From: CBDBBY01 sp965205055
GTDB lineage: Bacteria > Pseudomonadota > Alphaproteobacteria > Rhodobacterales > Rhodobacteraceae
Length of the DNA: 64,000 nucleotides
Assembly: GCA_965205055.1 (NCBI GenBank)
Contig: OZ242030.1
Span: 62,001 to 126,000 of the forward strand
Direction: 5' to 3'
Position numbers and translations under genes: made by a program
In this document: positions 33,990 through 43,220 of the stretch, in pieces
Numbering within the stretch: the stretch's first letter is position 1
How the letters are laid out: every line of letters begins with the position of its first letter
The notes under the pieces: model-generated
What the model was told of the DNA's origin: nothing
Seen by the model: the letters and a program-made list of their open reading frames with translations, nothing else
The model's database searches: none

Positions 33990-34844
33990 TCACCGTCCTG
34001 CGAGCGGCACCCGAATCGGACTCGCAACTTTCGGCGCGCCCGCATGATCGCTTGCGCAATTCTCCTCCATCGGCAGGCACGTCCAAGCCATCCCCGAAAT
34101 GATTCGCGCCCATTTCCGCTGGCCGTCGGCATCGGCGACTAGATCCTGCCGAATCTCGACGACGATCATCGGAATGTCGATTTCGTCTCCGTGAACGGGA
34201 AGCGAATACACGCCGGTGGTCCCGATTCGATACGGCATGTTGTCGCCGACGATGAAATCGCCGACCGACTCGAGATACTCGATGCACTCGCGAGCCAGCC
34301 CCCAAGCGCGGCCGTAGAGGACCCCGCAATGCCAAGGCCGGTCGAATCCGTCGACTCGCAGTTTCGGCGTGTAGCTATGGATTGAAAGCAATGCCTTGGG
34401 CTTCATGGCTCGGATCAGCATGGAGCATGCTTCATGATAAGGCTTGTGGAACCATTCGATTCTGTCGGTTCTGGCTTTCTCGGAAATCCGCTGATTCGCC
34501 GGAACCGCCGTTCCGTCGCTCGATTCCCGAATGCAGGCCGATGATCCCGGCGCGCGGTTCAGATCGACAAGCAGCCTGGAGAACCGTCCGAGCAAGGTCG
34601 GAAGGCCGAGAATTCGGTGCATTTCTCGTGCGACGCCATCCACTCCGATGTCCCATCCGATATGCCTTCTGAGTTCATCGACCGGCAGGCCGAGCCGATT
34701 CAATTGCTTCGGAACCTTCACGCCGGCATGCTCCGCGGTCACGAAAACCGGACTCGGCGAGCATGCGGGGAGGTATTCGAAGGTCGGATGCCGTCCGGGA
34801 GAAACCGCTTCTTTATTTTTATCGTTCAGCTTTTCCGTAAACAT
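33990..34844 (-). CDS. N-formylglutamate amidohydrolase-family protein
   Basis: A 284-residue member of the FGase family (PF05013 type). Enzymes of this fold hydrolyse N-formylglutamate in histidine breakdown or related N-acyl amides. Family features are FVTAEHAGVKVP (metal/phosphate-like loop, about 36-47), GWDIGVDGVA, LVDLNRAPGS, WHCGVLYGR and PMIVVEIRQDLV. The chosen ATG (34844) is an internal one; nine more codons upstream are possible. No hut genes are adjacent, so the substrate is not settled and it may be a general N-formyl amino-acid hydrolase. It diverges from the nuo operon. Confidence 0.85.
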   Translation of the reverse strand: MFTEKLNDKNKEAVSPGRHPTFEYLPACSPSPVFVTAEHAGVKVPKQLNRLGLPVDELRRHIGWDIGVDGVAREMHRILGLPTLLGRFSRLLVDLNRAPGSSACIRESSDGTAVPANQRISEKARTDRIEWFHKPYHEACSMLIRAMKPKALLSIHSYTPKLRVDGFDRPWHCGVLYGRAWGLARECIEYLESVGDFIVGDNMPYRIGTTGVYSLPVHGDEIDIPMIVVEIRQDLVADADGQRKWARIISGMAWTCLPMEENCASDHAGAPKVASPIRVPLAGR

Positions 34845-35036
34845 CCCGGATTGAACCTGTGTCCGTCGCAACGGCGGGAAGCGTCAATTAGCAGCATCGT
34901 CCGCGACGGTAAATTGGCGGATTGCCAAGCGCGCTGCGGACGGCCGCCTCGCGCGAAATAAAACGCACGGATTCGCCGCGCGGGAGCCGGGTCGCGAGCG
35001 ACCGCCGCTTCCGTTCGTGAAGCAATTCGGCATGAA

Positions 35037-35066
35037 TTGCGATTGCGTATTCCGACCATGTATATT
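35037..35066 (+). promoter_or_regulatory. Candidate promoter of the nuo operon
   Basis: TTGCGA (35037-35042), 18 bp, then TATATT (35061-35066) immediately upstream of nuoA. If used, the leader before the ATG at 35085 would be only about a dozen bases, so a more distal promoter in 34872-35036 is equally possible. Confidence 0.3.
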
Positions 35067-35084
35067 AGGCGCGTTGGCGAAAGC

Positions 35085-35477
35085 ATGGCAGGATCGGAAC
35101 AGAAGGCTGGTTTGGAATCATTCTTGGGAGAATACTCGGGCATCCTGATGTTCTTGGCGGTCGCCATCGGGTTGGGACTTCTCCTCCTGCTGGCTGCTGG
35201 AATCATCGCAGTCTATCGTCCCGATCCGGAAAAGGTTTCGGCGTACGAATGCGGTTTCAACGCATTCGACGATGCGAGGATGAAGTTTGACGTGCGGTTC
35301 TATCTGGTTGCGATTCTGTTCATCATCTTCGATTTGGAAGTGGCTTTCCTTTTTCCTTGGGCCGCCGCCTTCAAAGATATCGGCCCGTTCGGCTTCTGGT
35401 CGATGATGGTGTTCTTGGCCATACTGACGGTCGGATTCGTTTATGAATGGAAGAAAGGGGCGCTGGAATGGGAGTGA
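35085..35477 (+). CDS. nuoA: NADH-quinone oxidoreductase subunit A
   Basis: A 130-residue membrane subunit of complex I with three hydrophobic helices. The conserved loop YECGFNAFDDARMKFDVRFY (about 62-81) takes part in the quinone-site region, and IIFDLEVAFLFPW follows. The ATG at 35085 (MAGSEQ) gives the usual length. Further upstream ATGs would add a non-conserved, Arg-rich extension. First gene of the 15-gene nuo operon; its end overlaps nuoB by 10 bp. Confidence 0.96.
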   Translation: MAGSEQKAGLESFLGEYSGILMFLAVAIGLGLLLLLAAGIIAVYRPDPEKVSAYECGFNAFDDARMKFDVRFYLVAILFIIFDLEVAFLFPWAAAFKDIGPFGFWSMMVFLAILTVGFVYEWKKGALEWE

Positions 35478-35995
35478 GCGCCGCCGCCGAACTCCAGCCT
35501 GCGGCTCCGGACCAGTCCGAATTCGGCGGCGAATTGCAGGACAAGGGCTTTCTCGTCACGTCGGCGGAAAGCGTGATCAACTGGGCGAGGACCGGATCGC
35601 TCCACTGGATGACGTTCGGTCTCGCATGCTGCGCAGTCGAAATGATGCACACTTCGATGCCGCGCTATGATCTGGAGCGGTTCGGAACCGCGCCGCGAGC
35701 TTCGCCGAGGCAGTCCGATCTCATGATCGTCGCAGGCACTCTCACCAACAAGATGGCGCCAGCGCTTCGCAAGGTCTACGACCAGATGCCCGAACCTCGA
35801 TACGTGATCTCGATGGGTTCATGCGCCAACGGCGGCGGATACTACCACTACAGCTATTCGGTGGTCAGGGGGTGCGACCGGATTGTTCCGGTCGACGTAT
35901 ACGTCCCCGGATGCCCGCCGACGGCGGAAGCGCTCCTTTACGGCATCCTGCAGCTGCAGCGCAAAATCCGTCGAACCGGAACAATCGTAAGGTAG
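35468..35995 (+). CDS. nuoB: NADH-quinone oxidoreductase subunit B
   Basis: A 175-residue peripheral-arm subunit carrying the N2 [4Fe-4S] cluster, the last electron carrier before quinone. The ligands are visible: the adjacent Cys pair in GLACCAVEMMHTSMPRYDLE, Cys in SMGSCANGGG and Cys in YVPGCPPTAEAL. The ATG at 35468 is preceded by a purine-rich stretch inside the nuoA end. Confidence 0.97.
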   Translation: MGVSAAAELQPAAPDQSEFGGELQDKGFLVTSAESVINWARTGSLHWMTFGLACCAVEMMHTSMPRYDLERFGTAPRASPRQSDLMIVAGTLTNKMAPALRKVYDQMPEPRYVISMGSCANGGGYYHYSYSVVRGCDRIVPVDVYVPGCPPTAEALLYGILQLQRKIRRTGTIVR

Positions 35996-36003
35996 GACGG
36001 CGC

Positions 36004-36615
36004 GTGTCGAACGAGAAGCTTGCGGAACTAGCGGCGCATATCAACGCCCGCCAGTCCGATTTCGTTCGGTCGGCTTCGGTGGACGCGGGCGAGCTTGTCG
36101 TGATGGCGACCGCTCCGGGCCTCGCCGGTTTTGTGGAATTCCTGAAATTCGATCCGAAATGCCTGTTCACGACGCTGGTCGACATAACGGCGGCCGATTA
36201 TCCGGGGCGCGACAAGCGATTCGATGTCGTCTACCACTTGCTGTCGATGGACTTGAATCAAAGGGTGCGAGTCAAAGCCGAGGTGCGGGACGCCGAGCCG
36301 GTGCCTTCGATCATGTCCGTGCACCCGTCCGCCAATTGGTTCGAGCGGGAAGTGTTCGACATGTACGGCATTCCGTTCTCCGGCCATCCGGACCTGCGCC
36401 GGATACTCACCGACTACGGGTTCCGCGGACATCCGTTGCGCAAGGATTTCCCCCTGACGGGCTATACCGAGGTCCGTTACGACGAAGAGCAAAAAAAAGT
36501 CGTTTACGAGCCGGTGGCCCTTGTGCAGGAATTTCGTCAATTCGATTTCATGAGTCCGTGGGAGGGCGTGCAGTACGCGAATCCCGAAGACGAAGCGAAG
36601 CCTGGACGGGAATGA
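36004..36615 (+). CDS. nuoC: NADH-quinone oxidoreductase subunit C
   Basis: A 203-residue peripheral-arm subunit (30-kDa type), separate from NuoD as in most alphaproteobacteria rather than fused as in E. coli. The signature is EREVFDMYGIPFSGHPDLRR, followed by ILTDYGFRGHPLRKDFPL. The start is GTG (SNEKLAEL) with AGGACGG before it, 8 bp after nuoB. Confidence 0.96.
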   Translation: MSNEKLAELAAHINARQSDFVRSASVDAGELVVMATAPGLAGFVEFLKFDPKCLFTTLVDITAADYPGRDKRFDVVYHLLSMDLNQRVRVKAEVRDAEPVPSIMSVHPSANWFEREVFDMYGIPFSGHPDLRRILTDYGFRGHPLRKDFPLTGYTEVRYDEEQKKVVYEPVALVQEFRQFDFMSPWEGVQYANPEDEAKPGRE

Positions 36616-36684
36616 GCGGCATGAGTGCCAAGCCAAGCCGCAGTTGCCGTCGGAACGCAGGCATTGCGCGAAGAGGTTCCGAAC

Positions 36685-37893
36685 ATGGCGGCTGAAGCGC
36701 AGGATTCGCTGCCGGGCGATCAGCGGATCCGCAATTTCAACATCAACTTCGGGCCGCAGCATCCGGCTGCGCACGGCGTTCTCCGTCTGGTGCTGGAACT
36801 AGACGGGGAAATCGTGAACAGGTGCGACCCCCACATCGGCCTTCTCCACAGGGGAACCGAGAAGTTGATGGAAAGCCGGACCTATCTGCAGAATCTGCCG
36901 TATTTCGACCGGCTCGACTACGTCGCTCCGATGAATCAAGAGCATGCCTGGTGTTTGGCGATCGAGCGGCTGACCGGCACGGAGGTCCCGAGAAGAGCCT
37001 CGCTAATCAGGGTGCTTTATTCGGAGATCGGACGGATTCTGAACCATTTGCTGAACGTCACGACGCAAGCAATGGATGTCGGAGCGCTTACGCCGCCGCT
37101 CTGGGGTTTCGAGGAGCGCGAAAAGCTCATGGTGTTTTACGAAAGGGCCTGCGGCGCGCGGCTGCATGCGGCGTATTTTCGCCCGGGCGGGGTGCATCAG
37201 GACCTGCCGCAGCCGCTTCTGGACGACATCATGGGCTGGACGGCCACTTTTCCCAAGGTCATGGACGACATAGATGACCTGCTGACCGAGAACCGGATTT
37301 TCAAGCAGCGGAACGTCGACATCGGCGTTGTGAGCAAGGAGGATGCGCAGAATTGGGCATTCTCCGGGGTGATGGTCAGGGGCTCCGGCATGCCGTGGGA
37401 TCTGCGCCGCGCGCAGCCCTACGAATGCTACGGCGAATTCGATTTCAAGATTCCGGTCGGCAAGAACGGCGATTGCTATGACCGCTACCTTTGCCGGATG
37501 GCCGAAATGCGCGAAAGCCTGAAGATCATCGAGCAGGCGCTCGAAAAGCTCGACGCCAGCACAGGCGACATCATGCATCGCGGCAAGATTTCTCCTCCGA
37601 AGCGCGCCGACATGAAATCTTCGATGGAAGCGCTGATCCATCATTTCAAGCTGTATTCCGAAGGATTCCACGTGCCTTCCGGAGAGGTCTACGCGGCCGT
37701 CGAGGCTCCGAAAGGCGAATTCGGCGTTTACTTGGTCTCGGACGGCACCAACCGTCCCTACAAGGCGAAGATCCGGGCTCCCGGATATCCTCACCTGCAG
37801 GCCATGGATCACCTCTGCGGCGGACACCTTCTGGCGGACGTGTCGGCAATCCTCGGTTCTCTGGACATCGTATTCGGGGAGATCGACCGATGA
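36685..37893 (+). CDS. nuoD: NADH-quinone oxidoreductase subunit D
   Basis: A 402-residue 49-kDa-type subunit forming the quinone pocket with NuoB. Conserved pieces are FGPQHPAAHGVLRLVLELDG, HIGLLHRGTEKLME, YFDRLDYVAPM and RGSGMPWDLR, with C-terminal GEFGVYLVSDGTNRPY. The ATG at 36685 (after AAGAGG) is preferred. Twenty more codons upstream are open, but they are not conserved and would lie close to nuoC. Confidence 0.97.
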   Translation: MAAEAQDSLPGDQRIRNFNINFGPQHPAAHGVLRLVLELDGEIVNRCDPHIGLLHRGTEKLMESRTYLQNLPYFDRLDYVAPMNQEHAWCLAIERLTGTEVPRRASLIRVLYSEIGRILNHLLNVTTQAMDVGALTPPLWGFEEREKLMVFYERACGARLHAAYFRPGGVHQDLPQPLLDDIMGWTATFPKVMDDIDDLLTENRIFKQRNVDIGVVSKEDAQNWAFSGVMVRGSGMPWDLRRAQPYECYGEFDFKIPVGKNGDCYDRYLCRMAEMRESLKIIEQALEKLDASTGDIMHRGKISPPKRADMKSSMEALIHHFKLYSEGFHVPSGEVYAAVEAPKGEFGVYLVSDGTNRPYKAKIRAPGYPHLQAMDHLCGGHLLADVSAILGSLDIVFGEIDR

Positions 37894-37949
37894 GCGCCTC
37901 GGCCGAATTCGCCGCGGAACTTGGCGTTCAATTGTCGGGCGTTGTCTGA

Positions 37950-38636
37950 ATGCGGCGGAGATTTCATGATGAGCAGCCTTCGGGATTCGCGTTCGCGCCG
38001 GGCAACAGGTCCTGGGCCGAGAAGCAAATTCGAAAATATCCGCCCGGACGGCAGGCTTCGGCGATCATTCCGCTGCTGTGGCGCGCGCAAGAGCAGGAGG
38101 GCTGGCTTTCCAGACCGGCGGTCGAGCATGTCGCGGACATGCTCGGCATGTCGCATATCCGCGCCTACGAGGTGGCCACATTCTATTTCATGTTCCATTT
38201 GCAGCCGGTCGGATCGGTCGCGCATATCCAGGTTTGCGGAACGACCACCTGCATGATTTGCGGAGCCGAGGATTTGGCGGACGTCTGCCGCAGGAAGATC
38301 GCCGCGAGACCGCACGAGCTTTCAAAGGACGGAAAGCTCAGCTGGGAGGAAGTGGAATGCCTCGGCGCATGCGCGAATGCCCCGATGGTCCAGATCGGGA
38401 AAGATTACTACGAGGATCTCTCGGCCGACGACCTCTCCCGAATTATCGACGAACTGGCGGCAGGGGAGGTGCCTGTCCCCGGTTCGCGCAAAGGACGGTT
38501 CTCATGCGAACCCGCATCGGGAGCGACGACTCTCACGGAGCAGATCTCCGGTCGGCCGGAGTTCAACGCCGCCGTCGGACTCGCCTTGGAAAAGGGCGAC
38601 TCCGTGAGCCGAATCGACGGGGAGGCCGGGACATGA
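37950..38636 (+). CDS. nuoE: NADH-quinone oxidoreductase subunit E
   Basis: A 228-residue 24-kDa-type subunit with the N1a [2Fe-2S] site: CGTTTCMIC and later ECLGACANAP. The N-terminus MRRRFHDEQPSGFAF is the family's alphaproteobacterial start. The C-terminal ~50 residues after the thioredoxin-like fold are low-complexity and variable, as in relatives. A 57-bp spacer from nuoD contains only a 19-codon frame. It overlaps the following small gene by 4 bp. Confidence 0.96.
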   Translation: MRRRFHDEQPSGFAFAPGNRSWAEKQIRKYPPGRQASAIIPLLWRAQEQEGWLSRPAVEHVADMLGMSHIRAYEVATFYFMFHLQPVGSVAHIQVCGTTTCMICGAEDLADVCRRKIAARPHELSKDGKLSWEEVECLGACANAPMVQIGKDYYEDLSADDLSRIIDELAAGEVPVPGSRKGRFSCEPASGATTLTEQISGRPEFNAAVGLALEKGDSVSRIDGEAGT

Positions 38637-38863
38637 CTGCGGCCCGCCCGCGGCAGCGCGGCCAGATTCGGATGGCGGCCATCGTCGCCATCGCGACCAT
38701 GGTCGTTTGGCTCGCGCTTTCATGGCTGGGCGGCGCGGCAGGGCTGGAGGCGCGGTATGCGTTTCTGCTGGATTTCGCCGCGATGGCCGCTTTCGCATTC
38801 GTGATCGTGATCGCCCTTCGCGCGTGGCGCAAGGAGCGCCGGCAGGAGCAGTCCGATGCTTGA
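38633..38863 (+). CDS. Small two-helix membrane protein in the nuo operon (DUF5337-like)
   Basis: A 76-residue protein: a basic N-terminus, two hydrophobic helices (about 14-36 and 41-62) and a basic/acidic tail (RAWRKERRQEQSDA). Position between nuoE and nuoF, size and topology match the DUF5337 proteins that I recall from Rhodobacterales nuo operons. Family assignment is from memory of that context. It overlaps nuoE by 4 bp and nuoF by 8 bp, so it is certainly co-expressed. Its role is unknown; a complex I assembly or accessory factor is plausible. Confidence 0.8.
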   Translation: MTAARPRQRGQIRMAAIVAIATMVVWLALSWLGGAAGLEARYAFLLDFAAMAAFAFVIVIALRAWRKERRQEQSDA

Positions 38864-40166
38864 AGACAAGGACCGGATATTCACGAATCTTTACGGGATG
38901 GACGAGTGCACGCTCGCCGGCGCGCGCAGGCGGGGGCATTGGGACGGCACTGCTGATCTCATGCTGAAAGGCCCGGAGTGGATCATCGAGCAGGTCAAAG
39001 CCAGCGGATTGCGCGGCCGGGGCGGAGCCGGCTTTCCGACCGGTCTGAAGTGGAGCTTCATGCCGAAGGATTCGGACGGCAGACCTCACTATCTGGTTGT
39101 GAACGCCGACGAATCGGAACCCGGAACCTGCAAAGACCGGGAGATCATGCGACACGACCCGCATACATTGATCGAAGGCTGCTTGATCGCCGGATTCGCT
39201 ATGGGATCGAATGCGGGCTACATTTACATACGCGGAGAATACATCCGCGAACGAGAGCTGCTGCAGGCGGCGATCGACGAAGCCTACGATGCCGGACTGC
39301 TGGGATCGGACGCGGCGGGCTCGGGCTGGGATTTCGATCTTGCGCTCCATCACGGGGCGGGCGCCTACATCTGCGGCGAAGAGACGGCCCTGCTGGAGAG
39401 TCTGGAGGGCAAGAAGGGCATGCCGCGAATGAAGCCACCGTTTCCGGCTGGAGCCGGTCTCTACGGATGCCCGACCACCGTGAACAACGTCGAGTCGATC
39501 GCCGTGGTGCCGACGATACTCAGGCGCGGCGCCGCTTGGTTCGCCGGATTCGGAAGGCCGAGGAACTCGGGCACCAAGATTTTCGCAGTCAGCGGCCACG
39601 TGAACAATCCGTGCGTGGTCGAGGAGGCGATGTCCATCCCGCTCAGGGAGCTGGTCGAAAAGCATTGCGGCGGCGTCCGAGGAGGTTGGGACAACCTCAA
39701 GGCCGTGATTCCCGGCGGCGCGTCGGTGCCTTGCCTGCCGAAATCATTCTGCGACGAGGCCCTGATGGATTTCGATTGGCTGTCCGAAAAGCGTTCCGGC
39801 CTCGGAACGGCGGCGGTGATCGTCATGGATCAATCGACCGATGTCGTCAAGGCGATCTGGCGGCTGTCGAAGTTCTACAAGCATGAGAGCTGCGGCCAGT
39901 GCACGCCTTGCCGCGAGGGCACCGGCTGGATGATGCGGGTCATGGAAAGGCTGGTGCGTGGCGAGGCTGCGATCGAAGAGATCGACATGCTGCATGATGT
40001 GACCAAGCAGGTCGAAGGCCACACGATTTGCGCTCTGGGCGATGCGGCCGCTTGGCCGATCCAAGGTCTGATAAGGCATTTCCGGGATGAGATTGAAGAC
40101 CGGATCAAATCTCGCAAACCAGCCCGACCCGAGGCGGGATCGAAACCGGCGGCGATGGCGGCATGA
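38856..40166 (+). CDS. nuoF: NADH-quinone oxidoreductase subunit F
   Basis: A 436-residue 51-kDa-type subunit that oxidises NADH and holds FMN and cluster N3. NADH/FMN motifs are GLRGRGGAGFPTGLKW and GAYICGEETALLESLEG. The [4Fe-4S] ligands are in ESCGQCTPCREG plus the later Cys in GHTICALGDA. Its ATG lies inside the end of the DUF5337-like gene and its stop overlaps nuoG (ATGA). Confidence 0.98.
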   Translation: MLEDKDRIFTNLYGMDECTLAGARRRGHWDGTADLMLKGPEWIIEQVKASGLRGRGGAGFPTGLKWSFMPKDSDGRPHYLVVNADESEPGTCKDREIMRHDPHTLIEGCLIAGFAMGSNAGYIYIRGEYIRERELLQAAIDEAYDAGLLGSDAAGSGWDFDLALHHGAGAYICGEETALLESLEGKKGMPRMKPPFPAGAGLYGCPTTVNNVESIAVVPTILRRGAAWFAGFGRPRNSGTKIFAVSGHVNNPCVVEEAMSIPLRELVEKHCGGVRGGWDNLKAVIPGGASVPCLPKSFCDEALMDFDWLSEKRSGLGTAAVIVMDQSTDVVKAIWRLSKFYKHESCGQCTPCREGTGWMMRVMERLVRGEAAIEEIDMLHDVTKQVEGHTICALGDAAAWPIQGLIRHFRDEIEDRIKSRKPARPEAGSKPAAMAA

Positions 40167-42187
40167 TGTCGGAGTTGCGCGCGGTAGATATAGACGGCGG
40201 CGTTTTCGAGGTAGACCCGCAAGCGACGCTGATCCAGGCATGCGAGATGGCCGGAATCGAGATCCCTCGCTTTTGCTATCACGAACGGCTCTCGATCGCA
40301 GGCAACTGCCGCATGTGTCTCGTCGAAATCGTCGGCGGGCCGCCGAAGCCCGCGGCTTCCTGCGCGATGCAGATCAGGGACCTGAGGGGAGGGCCGGACG
40401 GAGAGCCTCCCAGGATCAGGACCAACAGCCCGATGGTCAAGAAGGCTCGCGAAGGAGTCATGGAGTTCCTTTTGATCAACCACCCGCTCGATTGTCCGAT
40501 TTGCGATCAGGGCGGGGAGTGCGACCTTCAGGATCAGGCGATGTCTTTCGGCGTCGACATGAGCAGGTACCGGGAACCCAAAAGAGCCGTTGAGGACTTG
40601 GATCTTGGTCCCCTCGTCGAGACGCACATGACCCGCTGCATATCCTGCACGCGCTGCGTGCGGTTCACGACCGAAGTCGCGGGCGTCGAGGAGATGGGAC
40701 AGACCGGTCGCGGAGAGGACGCGGAAATCACGAGCTATCTCAATCGAACGCTGACGTCGAATTTGCAGGGCAACATAATCGATCTTTGCCCGGTCGGCGC
40801 TTTGACCTCCAAGCCCTACGCGTTCACCGCCAGGCCTTGGGAGCTGAAGAAGACCGAAACGATCGACGTGATGGATGCTCTCGGGTCGAACATTCGGGTC
40901 GACACGAAGGGGCGCGAGGTCATGCGCATCCTGCCGAGAAACCATGACGGCGTGAACCAGGAGTGGATCAGCGACAAGACGCGGTTCATTTGGGACGGGC
41001 TCCGAAGCCAGCGCCTCGACCGGCCCTACATTCGCGAGAGCGGCAAGCTGCGACCGGCGGAATGGCGGGAGGCGCTCGCGGCCGCAGGCGCGGCGCTGAA
41101 AAAGGGCAAAGTCGCGGCGCTCGCCGGCGATCTGGCGCCGTTGGAAGCGATGTACGCGTTGCTGAAACTGGCGGATTCGCTCGGCGGCGATTGCGAGTGC
41201 CGAACCGACGGAGCCAAGCTGCCGATCGGCAACAGGGCGGCCTATGCCGGAACCGCGTTGATCGAGGATCTGGATTCCGCGAAGAAAATCCTTCTGGTCG
41301 GCGCATGCCCGAAGGACGAAATGCCGGTGCTGGATGCGCGGATTCGCGCGGCGTGGCTGGCAGGCGCGAACATCGAGTATTTCGGACCGCCCGCAGACCT
41401 GCCCTACGGCCGCAATCATCTCGGAACCACGAAAGCCGCGTTCGCCGACTACGCCGCCGAACGGACGGAAGAAGAGCTGGACGGAACTCTGATCGTCTTG
41501 GGGCAAGGCGCGATCTCGGAAGCGGACGGCGAGGCGGTGCTCGGCTGCGCGCTGCGGCTGGCCGAGCTCGGAGCGGGCCTTCTGATCCTCCATACGGCGG
41601 CAAGCAGAGTCGGCGCCATGGATATCGGTTTTGCAACGGAAGGCGGCATCGAAGCCGCTTTGGACGGAGCCGAGACGATCTACTGTCTCGGCGCGGATGA
41701 AGCCGAAATTCCGGACGGGCCCTTCGTGATCTATCAGGGCAGCCACGGCGACAAGGCGGCTCACCGGGCCGACGTCATATTGCCGGGCGCCGCCTACACC
41801 GAGGAAAGCGGAACGTTCGTAAATACCGAAGGCCGACCGCAGCTCGCGGTCAAGGCGTGCTTTCCGCCGGGAGGCGCGCGGGAGAACTGGGCGATCATCC
41901 GGGCTCTGTCGGCCGAAATCGGCGCGACGCTCCCCTTCGATTCCCTGCAGGAGCTCCGAACCGAACTGCACGAAGCCGTTCCCCACCTGTCGCAAATCGA
42001 TGAAGTCCCCAAGAACGTCGCTGTTCCGCTGCCTGAAGCTCGGGTGGAGGAGGGAGAGTTCAAGCTTGCGGTCGGCGACTTCTATCTGACGAACCCGATC
42101 GCCCGCGCGTCCGCGCTGATGGGCGAGCTGTCCAGAGCCGCGGCGGCCCGGGCGAATTCCGGCAACGGCGCCGATGCATATGGCTGA
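40163..42187 (+). CDS. nuoG: NADH-quinone oxidoreductase subunit G
   Basis: A 674-residue 75-kDa-type subunit that wires electrons from NuoF to NuoI. The N-terminal [2Fe-2S] ferredoxin domain has PRFCYHERLSIAGNCRMCLV and a later Cys. The N5-type block is HPLDCPICDQGGECDLQDQA, the N4 block CISCTRCVRF with CPVGALTSKPY. The C-terminal molybdopterin-oxidoreductase-like domain is retained, with ADVILPGAAYTEESGTFVNT. Short relative to enterobacterial NuoG (~900) but normal for alphaproteobacteria. Confidence 0.97.
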   Translation: MMSELRAVDIDGGVFEVDPQATLIQACEMAGIEIPRFCYHERLSIAGNCRMCLVEIVGGPPKPAASCAMQIRDLRGGPDGEPPRIRTNSPMVKKAREGVMEFLLINHPLDCPICDQGGECDLQDQAMSFGVDMSRYREPKRAVEDLDLGPLVETHMTRCISCTRCVRFTTEVAGVEEMGQTGRGEDAEITSYLNRTLTSNLQGNIIDLCPVGALTSKPYAFTARPWELKKTETIDVMDALGSNIRVDTKGREVMRILPRNHDGVNQEWISDKTRFIWDGLRSQRLDRPYIRESGKLRPAEWREALAAAGAALKKGKVAALAGDLAPLEAMYALLKLADSLGGDCECRTDGAKLPIGNRAAYAGTALIEDLDSAKKILLVGACPKDEMPVLDARIRAAWLAGANIEYFGPPADLPYGRNHLGTTKAAFADYAAERTEEELDGTLIVLGQGAISEADGEAVLGCALRLAELGAGLLILHTAASRVGAMDIGFATEGGIEAALDGAETIYCLGADEAEIPDGPFVIYQGSHGDKAAHRADVILPGAAYTEESGTFVNTEGRPQLAVKACFPPGGARENWAIIRALSAEIGATLPFDSLQELRTELHEAVPHLSQIDEVPKNVAVPLPEARVEEGEFKLAVGDFYLTNPIARASALMGELSRAAAARANSGNGADAYG

Positions 42188-43217
42188 ATTCTTCCAGACC
42201 GGCTTCGGCGCCTTCGTGATCCTGCTGGCGCAGTGCTTGGCCATGACGGCATTCGTCATGATCACGCTGCTTTTTCTCGTGTACGCCGACCGGAAGATAT
42301 GGGCTGCGGTGCAGATGCGGCGAGGGCCGAACGTGGTCGGAGCATTCGGGCTGCTTCAGGCGATGGCCGACGCCCTCAAATACGTGTTCAAGGAGATCGT
42401 CATCCCTGCCGGCGCGGACAGGACGGTCTTTCTGCTCGCTCCGCTCGTGTCGTTCGTTCTCGCGCTGGTCGCATGGGCCGTGATTCCGTTCGGAGACGGA
42501 TGGGTGATCGCCGACCTGAACGTCGGAATCCTTTACGTGTTCGCCGTCTCTTCGCTCGAGGTTTACGGAGTCATCATGGGCGGATGGGCTTCGAACTCCA
42601 AATATGCCTTTCTCGGATCGCTGCGGTCCGCGGCGCAAATGATTTCCTATGAAGTTTCGATCGGATTCATCATCGTCGGAGTGCTGATCTCGACAGGGTC
42701 CTTGAATCTGAGCGAGATCGTGCGGGCGCAGGACGGGCCGTACGGATTCTTCAGCTGGTATTGGCTGCCGCATCTGCCGATGGTCGTCTTGTTCTTCGTT
42801 TCCGCGCTTGCGGAGACCAACCGCCCGCCGTTCGATCTGCCGGAAGCCGAATCGGAGCTCGTTGCGGGCTATCAGGTCGAGTATTCGTCCACGCCGTTTC
42901 TGCTTTTCATGGCCGGCGAGTATATTGCGATACTTCTCATGTGCGCCCTGACTTCGCTTCTGTTTTTCGGCGGCTGGCTTTCTCCGATCCCCGGCCTTCC
43001 CGACGGCGCTTTGTGGATGATCGGCAAGATGGCGTTCTTCTTCTTCTTGTTCGCGATGGTGAAGGCGATCGTCCCGCGCTACCGCTATGACCAACTCATG
43101 CGCCTCGGCTGGAAGGTCTTCCTTCCGGTCTCGCTGGGCTGGGTCGCGCTCGTGGGCCTGTTCGCGCAGTACGAGTGGTTCAATGGCGCCTATGTTCGCT
43201 GGGCGGCGGGAGGCTGA
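42174..43217 (+). CDS. nuoH: NADH-quinone oxidoreductase subunit H
   Basis: A 347-residue membrane subunit with about eight helices connecting the quinone site to the proton pumps. Conserved loops are YADRKIWAAVQMRRGPNVVG, QMISYEVSIGF and FVSALAETNRPPFDLPEAES, the last with the acidic quinone-site residues. It overlaps nuoG by 14 bp; an ATG two codons later (42180) is equally good. Confidence 0.97.
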   Translation: MHMAEFFQTGFGAFVILLAQCLAMTAFVMITLLFLVYADRKIWAAVQMRRGPNVVGAFGLLQAMADALKYVFKEIVIPAGADRTVFLLAPLVSFVLALVAWAVIPFGDGWVIADLNVGILYVFAVSSLEVYGVIMGGWASNSKYAFLGSLRSAAQMISYEVSIGFIIVGVLISTGSLNLSEIVRAQDGPYGFFSWYWLPHLPMVVLFFVSALAETNRPPFDLPEAESELVAGYQVEYSSTPFLLFMAGEYIAILLMCALTSLLFFGGWLSPIPGLPDGALWMIGKMAFFFFLFAMVKAIVPRYRYDQLMRLGWKVFLPVSLGWVALVGLFAQYEWFNGAYVRWAAGG

Positions 43218-43220
43218 AAC

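Noticed and set aside
37890..37949. A 19-codon frame between nuoD and nuoE
   Set aside because: Too short, no family or ribosome-binding site; probably spacer.
39875..42265. A 796-codon minus-strand frame
   Set aside because: Fully antisense to nuoF and nuoG, Arg/Gly/Pro-rich with no motif; a shadow of the GC-rich third positions.
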